A model generated the notes under the pieces. That model did no database searches. It had not been told where the DNA came from and worked only from the letters and a program-made list of their open reading frames with translations. Both the position numbers and the translations under genes were made by a program. 7,353 nucleotides of DNA from Gracilibacteraceae bacterium (GTDB taxonomy: Bacteria; Bacillota; Desulfitobacteriia; Desulfitobacteriales; Syntrophobotulaceae), in the NCBI GenBank assembly GCA_031274335.1, contig JAISQG010000263.1:1-7353 (forward strand), given 5' to 3'. Shown piece after piece: positions 1-6,273 of the stretch. How positions within the stretch are numbered: position 1 is the stretch's first letter; every line of letters starts with the position of its first letter.

Positions 1-2741
1 AGGCCGAGAGGCATGGAAAACATGATAATGAAGGGATAGAGCAGGGACTCGAATTGCGAAGCCATGACCATGTAAACGAGCAAGATGGCCAAAACGAGCA
101 TGAGGAGGAGATCGCTGAAAGCGTCCGTCATCGTCTCCGTCATGCCGCCCATCTCAAAGCGGTATCCGTCCGGCATATTGTAAGCGGAAATCGCCGTCAG
201 GACTTCGGCGGAGACAGAGCCGAGGTCGCGGCCGCTGATGTCCGCCGACACGCTCAAGGTTGTTTCGCGGTCAATGCGGTTGATGCTGATCGGACCCTGG
301 TTTACCACGATGTCCGCCACCTGATCCAGGCTGACCTGCCCGGAGGGGTTCACAGGCATTTGCCCTAGGGCGGCCAGGTTTTCTTCATAATAGCTGTCCC
401 CGCGGATAACGACCGGTATTTCCGTTCCGCCTGTGCGGAATTGTGTTGCCGTTGCGCCGGAAATGACACTGCGCACGGATTGTCCGATCTGAGCCGCAGT
501 CAGGCCGAGTTGCGCGGCCCGGTCGCGGCTGATGGCCACGCTGACTTTCGGCACCCCGTCCGCGTAGCTGGAGGCGACCTCGCGTGTGCCTTCCACCGTC
601 TTCACAATTTCCACGAAATCATCGGCGATGCCTTTCAGCGTCTCCAGGTCGTCGCCGTAAAGCGCGATGCTGAGCGGGGCGCCTGTGCCGCCCAGCCCCA
701 TGGAGGACATGGAACTCACGCTGATTTCCGCTCCCGGCGTATCGCGCACGAGCAGGCGGATCTGCTCCATGACGTCTTTGGCTCCCAGCTTCCGCTCCGC
801 CAGCGGCACGAGTTCAATGTAGAGAGCGCCGTAATTTTCGCCTCCGGACAGCGCGCTCGATGAGCCGGCCTCAATGAACACGCGGCTGATTTCCGGGATA
901 GCGCGCACTTTGGCTTCCAATTCGTCCATGACCACGATAGCGTCGTTCACTTTTGCCCCTTGGGCCAGGGTGGCCTCCACCGTGATAAAACCTTCGTCCG
1001 TTTCCGGGATGAATTCCTGGCCGACGAGAGCCACGGAAGAGAGACAGAGGATAAAAGCGATAAACGATGTGATGACTATCGTTTTGCGGTGGCGCAGCGC
1101 CCAGGCGAGCATACGCTCGTAATACTTGTTTACGCCGGCGAAAGCCCGATCAAAAGACTCATAAACCCTGCCCAGCAGGCGGAAACGATGCTTGGTCTCT
1201 TCTTCGCCCGCGATGCCCATTTGCTGCTGAATCATCAGGCCGAATTCATCTTCCTCGTGTTTTTTGACCGAAACCTTCAGCAACTTGGAGCAGAGCATCG
1301 GCACGAGTGTGATGGCGACGACGAGCGAGGCCAGCAGGGAAAAGCTGACTGTGATGGCCAGCTGCTCAAAGAGCATGGCGGCAATGCCCTCAGCGAAGAA
1401 AATCGGCACAAAAACGGCGACCGTCGTCAGCGTGGAGGCAACGAGAGCCATGCTGACCTCAGACGAGCCTTTGACAGCGGCATCGGCGCGTGAATAGCCG
1501 CTCTGCCGATGTCTGTAAATGTTTTCCAAAACAACGATGGAGTTGTCCACGAGCATCCCGACGCCGAGGCCCAGGCCGCCCACGGTCATCATGTTCAGCG
1601 TGATGTCCGTGAAATAGAGCAGGCAGAAAGTGGCGATGATGGAAATGGGTATGCTCAGTCCGATGATCAGGGTAGTGCGGATATTACGCAGGAAGACATA
1701 GAGGACGATGATGGCAAGCAGCGCACCCTGGAAGGCGCTTTTTGCCACCTGATTCAGAGATTGTTTTATATAATCGGCGCTGTCGTACAGGACGGTTATC
1801 TTCCCTCTTGGCAGATTATTCTGGATATTGTCGATTTGCTCGCGCACATCGTCGGAAACAGTGACGGTGTTTGTGCCGGTCTGTTTCGTGATTACCATGT
1901 CGATGCTCGTGTTGCCGTCCGCTTTGGAAATTGTGGACGGATCCTCCAGCTTGAGCTCGACCTGGGCCATGTCCTGTAAGCGCAGAAGCGAGCCTGACGG
2001 CAGGGGGATGAGCATATTGGCTATTTCATCCACGGTTTTGAACTGGCCGTTCGTTGTGACGGTCAGCTCCTGCTCGCCGCGCAGCACGTTTCCGGCCGGG
2101 ATGTCCATGTTTTCCGACCGGATGATATTGGAAACATAATCGGGGGAAATCCCGTAACCCCTGAGTTTTTCCGCGTCCAGCCGCACTTCGACCACATTGT
2201 CTACGCTGCCGAAAATCTCCACAGAGGCGACGCCGGCCACGCTTTCCAGCTGGGGTTTAACCGTTTCTTCCACCAGGGCCTGGATCTCCGTCTGCGTCAT
2301 GTTTTCCGTCGAAAGTGAGAGCATCATCATCGGCATGGCGTTCAGGTCGATTTTCATGACTATCGGGTCAGAGGCGTCTTCAGGCAGAACTGAGCGCAGC
2401 ACTTCCACACCGTTGCGTACGTCGGAAACAGCCTGATCCAGGTCGGTGCTGAATTCAAACTGCATGACGACGATGGAGGCACCTTCGGAGGAAATGGACT
2501 GCAGCGTTTCGATATGAGCCACCGTGCCGACGGAATCCTCAATCGGTCGTGTGATCAGGGTTTCGATTTCCTGCGGGCCGACGCCGTTATACGAAGTAAA
2601 GACGATGGCGATGGGGATTTCGATATTCGGAATCAGGTCGAGCGGTATGCCGGTCAGCGAAACGAAGCCGAGCAGGATGACAATCAGGAAGATCATGATA
2701 ACCGTCACGGGCCGCCGCACCGACATTTCGGAGAATTTCAT
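1..2741 (-). CDS. RND-family (HAE1/AcrB-like) multidrug efflux transporter, C-terminus outside window
   Basis: This is the inner-membrane pump of a tripartite efflux system; the family exchanges protons for exported drugs or other hydrophobic molecules. I translated 913 codons from the ATG at 2741; the frame is open to the window edge. The protein starts MKFSEMSVRRPVTVIMIFL, the usual RND N-terminus with TM1 at about 11-30. A first periplasmic loop follows (about 31-335), then TM2-TM6 (about 337-485), a charged cytoplasmic linker (about 490-545), TM7 (about 553-573), a second periplasmic loop, TM8 (about 877-895) and part of TM9. TM4 reads GVGMLVDNSIVVLENI, so D399 matches AcrB Asp407 while the Asp408 position is N400. 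Family members are about 1020-1050 residues, so roughly 110-140 residues (TM9-TM12, including the region of AcrB Lys940) are missing here. The start codon overlaps the stop of the upstream membrane-fusion gene (ATGA), and a perfect AAGGAGG lies 6 nt before it. Substrate cannot be read from sequence. Confidence 0.96.
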   Translation of the reverse strand, partial: MKFSEMSVRRPVTVIMIFLIVILLGFVSLTGIPLDLIPNIEIPIAIVFTSYNGVGPQEIETLITRPIEDSVGTVAHIETLQSISSEGASIVVMQFEFSTDLDQAVSDVRNGVEVLRSVLPEDASDPIVMKIDLNAMPMMMLSLSTENMTQTEIQALVEETVKPQLESVAGVASVEIFGSVDNVVEVRLDAEKLRGYGISPDYVSNIIRSENMDIPAGNVLRGEQELTVTTNGQFKTVDEIANMLIPLPSGSLLRLQDMAQVELKLEDPSTISKADGNTSIDMVITKQTGTNTVTVSDDVREQIDNIQNNLPRGKITVLYDSADYIKQSLNQVAKSAFQGALLAIIVLYVFLRNIRTTLIIGLSIPISIIATFCLLYFTDITLNMMTVGGLGLGVGMLVDNSIVVLENIYRHRQSGYSRADAAVKGSSEVSMALVASTLTTVAVFVPIFFAEGIAAMLFEQLAITVSFSLLASLVVAITLVPMLCSKLLKVSVKKHEEDEFGLMIQQQMGIAGEEETKHRFRLLGRVYESFDRAFAGVNKYYERMLAWALRHRKTIVITSFIAFILCLSSVALVGQEFIPETDEGFITVEATLAQGAKVNDAIVVMDELEAKVRAIPEISRVFIEAGSSSALSGGENYGALYIELVPLAERKLGAKDVMEQIRLLVRDTPGAEISVSSMSSMGLGGTGAPLSIALYGDDLETLKGIADDFVEIVKTVEGTREVASSYADGVPKVSVAISRDRAAQLGLTAAQIGQSVRSVISGATATQFRTGGTEIPVVIRGDSYYEENLAALGQMPVNPSGQVSLDQVADIVVNQGPISINRIDRETTLSVSADISGRDLGSVSAEVLTAISAYNMPDGYRFEMGGMTETMTDAFSDLLLMLVLAILLVYMVMASQFESLLYPFIIMFSMPLG

Positions 2742-3955
2742 GCGCGCCCTCCTTCTGCTCCGGTGTCTTCGGTGTCTTCGGTGTCTTCGGCGGGAACGGA
2801 CGGGACGGCGGGGGATTCAAGTGCCTGGCCGTCTAATTCCATGATTTTTATTTCCGTGCCGTCACTGACAAAACCGACGCCGCGCGTGATGAAAACGTCA
2901 CCAGCGCTGACGCCGTTCAGGATTTCCACGCGATCGCCGTCTTCCAAGCCAGTGACGACGGCAGTCTCTACGGCGTGGCCGTCCACGGCGAGGTAGGCGA
3001 CGTCGCGCCCGCCCCGGAAAACAATGGCTTCGAGCGGAATGACAACCACATTTTCCTTCGTCAGGGTCGTGATTGTCATTTTGGCGAACATGCCGGGCTT
3101 GATCAATTGTTCGCTGTTGGCGAGATAAACCCGGAGCGAAAATTGCCCGGTCATGGCGTCCGCAGCCATGCTCAAATCCTCCACCTGCCCGGCAAAAGGC
3201 GTGGCGGCGGCGGCCGGCACCTCCACGGACACACTTTGGCCGTTGCTTACAAGGTTGATAAATTTTTCACTGACAGATGCCTGCACATAAACGCGGTCGA
3301 GGGCCACTACCGTCGCAGCGGAGCCGCTGGCCATGTTGCCGATGCTCACGTTCAGAGCCGTGACGACGCCGGCAATCGGCGAACGCACATCCATATCGCT
3401 CATAGCTTTTTCCGCGGCGCTCAGCCCGGCGCGGGCTTGAGTCAGCTGGGCTTCCAGAGCGAGGATGGAAGAGTCGGAAGCGGCGATTTCAATTTGTTCG
3501 AGATCCGCCTGTGAAATTGCTCCGGCCGCGAACAATTCGCGGGAACGTTCCAATTGAAGCTTGGCGTTCTCCATTTTTTCCATGGCGGAGAGATAATTGG
3601 CTTCCGCCGCCTGATAACCGGCCTGAGCCTGATCATACGAAGGCTGGATGGAGGATTTGTCGAGGGAGAACAGCAACTGATCCGCTGCGACGCGGTCACC
3701 GATTTTGACCGCGATGGAGCGCACCGTACCCGGCGTGGTCGGAATAACCGTCACCGAATTGTCGGCCTCTACTTTGCCGCTCAGCTGTACCGAAACGTTC
3801 ATATCGGCGAGGGCAGCTGTTTCTGCGTTGACGGCCACATAGGACAGAGCGGGTTCCGTCGGGCTGCCGGTCAGCTGGGTCGCCAGCCGCCAGCCTATGA
3901 ACACAAGGACGGCGGCCACGATCAATCCGGCGATAACCTTCGCTTTTTTACTCAT
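2738..3955 (-). CDS. RND efflux periplasmic adaptor (HlyD/AcrA-type membrane-fusion protein)
   Basis: This protein links the inner-membrane RND pump to an outer-membrane channel. It has 405 residues from the ATG at 3955, which has GAGG five nt upstream. An in-frame TTG at 4003 would add 16 residues but has no ribosome site, so I prefer the ATG. Order of parts: short cytoplasmic start; one membrane anchor (about 6-26) with no lipobox cysteine, so not a lipoprotein; first lipoyl half (about 68-99, with PGTVRSIAVKIGDRV); a coiled-coil alpha-hairpin (about 105-187) rich in Ala, Glu and Gln; second lipoyl half (about 190-220, VRSPIAGVVTALNVSIGNM); beta-barrel (about 221-300); membrane-proximal domain (about 301-372). 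The acidic tail holds three EDT repeats (390-398). Its TGA overlaps the ATG of the RND gene, so the two are one operon and probably translationally coupled. The operon may continue past the window start with a TolC-like gene. Confidence 0.95.
   Translation of the reverse strand: MSKKAKVIAGLIVAAVLVFIGWRLATQLTGSPTEPALSYVAVNAETAALADMNVSVQLSGKVEADNSVTVIPTTPGTVRSIAVKIGDRVAADQLLFSLDKSSIQPSYDQAQAGYQAAEANYLSAMEKMENAKLQLERSRELFAAGAISQADLEQIEIAASDSSILALEAQLTQARAGLSAAEKAMSDMDVRSPIAGVVTALNVSIGNMASGSAATVVALDRVYVQASVSEKFINLVSNGQSVSVEVPAAAATPFAGQVEDLSMAADAMTGQFSLRVYLANSEQLIKPGMFAKMTITTLTKENVVVIPLEAIVFRGGRDVAYLAVDGHAVETAVVTGLEDGDRVEILNGVSAGDVFITRGVGFVSDGTEIKIMELDGQALESPAVPSVPAEDTEDTEDTGAEGGRA
2748..2754 (-). 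promoter_or_regulatory. Ribosome-binding site of the RND transporter
   Basis: On the minus strand this reads AAGGAGG, a full Shine-Dalgarno sequence, 6 nt before the ATG at 2741. It lies inside the last codons of the adaptor gene. Together with the ATGA stop/start overlap it fixes the RND start and allows both reinitiation and fresh initiation. Confidence 0.85.
2762..2788 (-). repeat. Three tandem 9-bp repeats coding for (EDT)3 in the adaptor tail
   Basis: The 9-mer GGTGTCTTC (plus strand) occurs three times in a row without mismatch. On the coding strand it gives GAAGACACC, hence Glu-Asp-Thr three times, at residues 390-398 of the adaptor. The unit is a multiple of three, so gain or loss of copies keeps the frame. 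The repeat lies in a low-complexity acidic tail after the last folded domain. Confidence 0.9.
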
Positions 3956-3960
3956 CTTTT

Positions 3961-3964
3961 CCTC
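3961..3964 (-). promoter_or_regulatory. Ribosome-binding site of the adaptor gene
   Basis: The minus strand reads GAGG, then five nt, then the ATG at 3955, which supports this start over the in-frame TTG at 4003. A second, stronger-looking AAAGGAG lies upstream at 3987-3993 but has no start codon at a normal distance. Confidence 0.65.
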
Positions 3965-3967
3965 GTA

Positions 3968-3982
3968 TGGCGGCTCCCGCCA
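3968..3982. other. Small perfect hairpin in the 5' leader of the efflux operon
   Basis: TGGCGG, a 3-nt loop, then CCGCCA: a 6-bp GC-rich perfect inverted repeat. It lies between a free AAAGGAG (3987-3993) and the GAGG that serves the adaptor ATG, within the transcript predicted from the promoter at 4040-4068. It could shape ribosome access. No T-run follows, so it is not a terminator. Confidence 0.45.
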
Positions 3983-4007
3983 CACACTCCTTTCGATGTC
4001 CAAATAT

Positions 4008-4025
4008 CGACCGACCGGTCGGTCG
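4008..4025. promoter_or_regulatory. 18-bp perfect palindrome, probable TetR-type operator of the efflux operon
   Basis: CGACCGACCGGTCGGTCG is identical to its own reverse complement over all 18 bp. It starts about 15 nt downstream of the -10 box of the minus-strand promoter, at roughly +8 to +26 of the predicted transcript, where a bound protein would block RNA polymerase. ACCGACCGGTCGGT-type dyads are typical of TetR/AcrR regulators of efflux genes (NemR-type sites share the ACCGN-GGTC character). That family assignment is inference: no regulator gene is in the window. Confidence 0.75.
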
Positions 4026-4039
4026 GGTTTGTCTGAACC

Positions 4040-4068
4040 ATTCTACTCTGATTGCGCAGCGGCGTCAA
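4040..4068 (-). promoter_or_regulatory. Sigma70-type promoter of the adaptor-RND operon
   Basis: On the minus strand the -35 box TTGACG (4063-4068) and -10 box TAGAAT (4040-4045) are separated by exactly 17 bp; each differs from consensus at one position. Transcription should start near 4033, giving a leader of about 78 nt before the ATG at 3955. An A/T-rich tandem repeat lies just upstream and the 18-bp palindrome just downstream, giving a strong but repressible promoter layout. Confidence 0.8.
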
Positions 4069-4078
4069 CAGGTATTCA

Positions 4079-4100
4079 ATTAAAATTTGATTAAAATTTG
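4079..4100. repeat. Two tandem 11-bp A/T-rich repeats, UP-element-like
   Basis: ATTAAAATTTG is repeated twice head to tail without mismatch. Counted from the minus-strand promoter the pair lies about 11 to 32 bp upstream of the -35 box, where the RNA polymerase alpha subunits contact UP elements. The 11-bp period is close to one DNA turn, so the A- and T-tracts face the same side of the helix. It could instead be a binding site for a regulator serving either divergent gene. Confidence 0.55.
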
Positions 4101-4144
4101 ATATGTTTCAAATCCTGTCATTGCAGCAGAAAAAAATTACCTCG

Positions 4145-4156
4145 TGGCTATAGCCA
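4145..4156. promoter_or_regulatory. 12-bp perfect palindrome upstream of the DUF4282-dinB unit
   Basis: TGGCTATAGCCA is self-complementary over 12 bp. Two -10-like TACAAT boxes follow on the plus strand (4174-4179 and 4215-4220), neither with a good -35 box. For the first, the -35 position (4151-4156) falls inside the palindrome. This may be an operator or activator site for the plus-strand genes, but a 12-bp palindrome alone is weak evidence. Confidence 0.3.
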
Positions 4157-4240
4157 ATGGCCGTAAAAAATAGTACAATACAGATACGGAGGGTTCATAG
4201 TTATAGACAATTCCTACAATACACAAAGGAGTGATTTCTG

Positions 4241-4684
4241 ATGGGTTTATTATCCATGCGGGGCGAAAGCGCAATAATTCTTGTGGTGTCATTTTTGCTT
4301 GCCGTCGCCGCCGCCATAACGGCGTATTTTGTTTTCCTGCCGGAGAGGAACGCGGGCAAGTACAGCGGTTTTGCGCAATGGGCTTATGAGTTTTTGAGTT
4401 TCAAAAAACTGATAGTGCTAAGCGTCCTAAAAATCCTTTACTGCTTTACCGCGGCTTTTTTCACGCTCTACGGCATTCTGATGCTGTTCTTTGAGCCGCT
4501 GCAGGCCATATTGACTCTCACCATCGGCAATGTCCTGGCGCGCGTGTTCTATGAGCTGACGCTGGTATTTTTCTCCATACACGAAAACACAACACAAATT
4601 CTGAACAAAATAAGCGCTGCGCCGCGCCCTGTGGTCTCCATTGACAAGCAGCCGGAAGAAAGCAGAGGAACCGACGACAAATAA
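4241..4684 (+). CDS. Small membrane protein, DUF4282-like
   Basis: A 147-residue protein with three predicted membrane helices: about 10-32 (ILVVSFLLAVAAAITAYFVF), about 56-80 and about 84-108. After TM3 comes a polar tail of about 40 residues (PRPVVSIDKQPEES and onward), likely cytoplasmic. The pattern from FLSFKKLIVLSVLKILY to VLARVFYELTLVFFSIHEN resembles DUF4282, whose members have two helices, an Arg-x-x-x-Glu-Leu element in the second and a polar Asn-rich end. The function of that family is not established. AAAGGAGTGA, with GGAG nine nt before the ATG, is a strong Firmicutes-type ribosome site and fixes the start. The Y-family polymerase gene follows after 36 nt with no visible terminator, so the two are probably co-transcribed. 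The gene is real on ribosome site, composition and hydrophobic pattern; the family call is from memory. Confidence 0.8.
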   Translation: MGLLSMRGESAIILVVSFLLAVAAAITAYFVFLPERNAGKYSGFAQWAYEFLSFKKLIVLSVLKILYCFTAAFFTLYGILMLFFEPLQAILTLTIGNVLARVFYELTLVFFSIHENTTQILNKISAAPRPVVSIDKQPEESRGTDDK

Positions 4685-4720
4685 CCGGTCCATCATTGGA
4701 GATAAAAGGATAAATCGGCC

Positions 4721-5920
4721 ATGAAAGACAGAGTCATTCTGCATGTGGATATGAATGCTTTCTTTGCCTCGGTGGAAGCTCTTTTTCATCCCGAGACCGC
4801 GGGTAAAGCGATGGCTGTGGCCGGCGACCCTGAAAACCGCCGCGGCATCATTTTGGCCAAAAACGAGCTTGCGAAAAAAGCCGGCGTCCAAACAGCCGAG
4901 CCCATATGGCAGGCGCGGCGCAAATGCCCCGGTCTTATCCTGCTTCCGCCCCACCATGACCTGTACGAGGAATACTGCATCCGCGCCAACGAGATTTACA
5001 GACGTTTCAGCGACCTGACAGAGCAAGCCGGCATAGACGAAAGCTATCTGGACGTCACCGGCTCGGAGCATATTTTTGGTTCGGGCGAAAAAACAGCCGA
5101 CGCCATCCGCGCCGCCGTCAAAGAGGAACTGGGCCTCACTGTGTCCGTGGGCGTGAGTTTCTGCAAGGTTTTCGCCAAAATGGGCAGTGATTTGCGCAAG
5201 CCGGACAAAACCAGCGTCATCAGCCGGGAAAACTATCGGGACATTCTTTACCCGTTGCCCGTGACCAACCTCATGTTTGTGGGCAAGGCGACGGCGAAAA
5301 CTCTGGCCGGCCTCGGCGTTCGCACCATCGGTCAGCTCGCGGCTATCCGGGAAAACGATCTGGCGGCACTGCTCGGCAAACACGGCCGCCTCCTGTATGC
5401 TTATGCGCACGGGCTGGATAATGAGCCGGTCCGGCGCGCCGATGACGCGAGAGATGTGAAATCCATCGGCAACAGCCTGACTTTTCGGCGTGATCTTGTG
5501 AGCCTGAACGATATTAGCGTGGGGCTGCGCGCTTTGTCCGAATCGGTGGCCTACCGCCTCCGCCGGCACGGGAAAAAATGTTACGGCGTCCAGGTTTCCA
5601 TTAAAGACCCTTCTTTCAGCACGATTGACCGTCAGGTGCGGCTGCCGGGCCCGACGCATCTGGCCAGAACAATACACGCGGCGGCCTTGGATCTGGTGCG
5701 GCGGTCGTGGAAACCGGGCAAGCCCATCCGCCTGCTGGCGGTCACAGCCATCGGTCTTACCGGCGAGAGCGACGGCGGGCAGATGGCTTTATTTGAAGAC
5801 AACAGCGTTGCCAAGCAGGAAGCCCTGGAAAAATCAATTGACGAATTAAGGCAAAAATATGGCAAACATGTAATAAAACCGGCGTCTGTCCTGCACAATG
5901 ATTTAGGAATTGGCACTTGA
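4721..5920 (+). CDS. dinB: Y-family translesion DNA polymerase (DinB / Pol IV type)
   Basis: An error-prone polymerase that copies past damaged bases; the family lacks proofreading. 399 residues, ATG at 4721 with AAAAGGA ending 10 nt upstream. Visible parts: ILHVDMNAFFASVE with metal ligand D10 and likely steric gate F15; finger region with RRGIILAKNELAKK (40-53) and YEEYC (82-86); catalytic D106 and E107 in GIDESYLDVTGS; palm motif SVGVSFCKVFAKMGSDLRKPD (142-162); helix-hairpin-helix thumb (about 180-235, with VGKATAKTLAGLGVRTIGQL); little-finger domain (about 245-348); clamp-binding QMALF at 354-358; then about 40 residues with a helical stretch, as in Clostridia/Bacillus members, which are longer than the 351-residue E. 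coli DinB. All catalytic residues are present. It may correspond to a second polymerase IV paralogue (B. subtilis has YqjH and YqjW); the sequence alone does not settle which. No LexA-type box is visible upstream. Confidence 0.96.
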   Translation: MKDRVILHVDMNAFFASVEALFHPETAGKAMAVAGDPENRRGIILAKNELAKKAGVQTAEPIWQARRKCPGLILLPPHHDLYEEYCIRANEIYRRFSDLTEQAGIDESYLDVTGSEHIFGSGEKTADAIRAAVKEELGLTVSVGVSFCKVFAKMGSDLRKPDKTSVISRENYRDILYPLPVTNLMFVGKATAKTLAGLGVRTIGQLAAIRENDLAALLGKHGRLLYAYAHGLDNEPVRRADDARDVKSIGNSLTFRRDLVSLNDISVGLRALSESVAYRLRRHGKKCYGVQVSIKDPSFSTIDRQVRLPGPTHLARTIHAAALDLVRRSWKPGKPIRLLAVTAIGLTGESDGGQMALFEDNSVAKQEALEKSIDELRQKYGKHVIKPASVLHNDLGIGT

Positions 5921-5953
5921 ATGGGATCGAACCCGCTGCGGTAACCCGTAAAG

Positions 5954-6046
5954 GCGGGAGGGCGCCGCGCGTTGTATTCAGCGGCAATGGGGACGGAGAC
6001 GTTTTAACTGCTTCCGGCAGCTCTCCTAAGGCAATCAGCCCTCCGC
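5954..6046 (+). other. Possible structured RNA (three-way-junction fold by eye)
   Basis: GGAGGGC (5957-5963) is complementary to GCCCTCC (6038-6044) and can extend by two pairs (5954-5955 with 6045-6046) past a bulged G. Inside are two hairpins. GCCGC/GCGGC (5964-5968 with 5981-5985) abuts the closing helix directly. GGAGA/TCTCC (5995-5999 with 6022-6026) encloses CTGC/GCAG (6008-6011 with 6017-6020). This gives a compact branched structure in the leader or 3' region of a transcript. It matches no riboswitch class I recognise. In GC-rich DNA such pairings also arise by chance, so confidence is low. Confidence 0.25.
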
Positions 6047-6194
6047 GATCCTGTTTTCATGTTTTGCCCGTCCGCAACCGTATGCGCGGACAGGTGCGCC
6101 TAAACGGGGGAATCTGTTTATAATAATTATACAATGTCATATTTCATAAACAATTACCGAAAATGATGATTATTTTATGACTTAATTATTTTCC

Positions 6195-6225
6195 TCACCC
6201 ATTTGGGTGACACAAGGATTTTTTT
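6195..6225 (+). terminator. Hairpin followed by a T-run: terminator or attenuator
   Basis: TCACCCA (6195-6201) and TGGGTGA (6204-6210) form a perfect 7+2+7 dyad (in RNA a 6-bp stem with a 4-nt loop). Eight nt later comes a run of seven T (6219-6225), and TCC (6192-6194) can pair with GGA (6216-6218) as a base extension right against the T-run. It could end the dinB transcript. If the luxR-type gene is transcribed from the TATAAT region at 6119, the same element would lie in its leader as an attenuator. The perfect dyad could also be a protein-binding site. Confidence 0.45.
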
Positions 6226-6247
6226 ATTTATTGGCGAAATATACACC

Positions 6248-6273
6248 GAAGCATTCAGAATTCACGATGCTTC
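6248..6273. repeat. Inverted repeat upstream of the LuxR-type gene
   Basis: GAAGCAT (6248-6254) and ATGCTTC (6267-6273) are perfect 7-bp arms around a 12-nt centre that contains GAATTC. The repeat ends 39 bp before the ATG. The 19-bp centre-to-centre spacing would suit a dimeric DNA-binding protein, possibly the regulator itself, or an RNA hairpin in the leader. No T-run follows. Confidence 0.4.

Noticed and set aside
3955..4003. Longer adaptor protein from an in-frame TTG at 4003.
   Set aside because: No ribosome site before the TTG, and the added residues are charged and precede the normal MSKK-plus-helix start; the ATG at 3955 has GAGG at proper spacing.
54..4036. Many open frames of 60-179 codons on the plus strand across the efflux operon.
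   Set aside because: All lie opposite the adaptor and RND genes, overlap each other, lack domains and ribosome sites, and have antisense-type composition.
4427..5677. A 416-codon open frame on the minus strand opposite dinB and the DUF4282-like gene.
   Set aside because: It mirrors the codons of two clearly real genes, shows no recognisable domain and a His/Arg/Gln-rich composition typical of antisense frames in GC-rich coding DNA.
5910..5926. TTGGCAC near the dinB stop as a sigma54 promoter.
   Set aside because: No TTGC-type -12 element at the required spacing.
5921..5945. A T-loop-like GGGTTCGATCCC on the minus strand that could be a tRNA 3' end or att-site remnant.
   Set aside because: The T-stem does not pair beyond two bases, and no acceptor stem, anticodon arm or D-arm fits upstream.
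6074..6110. Resemblance to group II intron domain V (CCGTATGCG, 8 nt, TGCG, ACGG).
   Set aside because: The AGC catalytic triad and GNRA loop are absent, and there is no reverse transcriptase gene in the window.
5917..6123. A 68-codon frame from a TTG overlapping the dinB stop.
   Set aside because: No ribosome site, no domain, composition unlike its neighbours, and it crosses the segment rich in complementary pairs.
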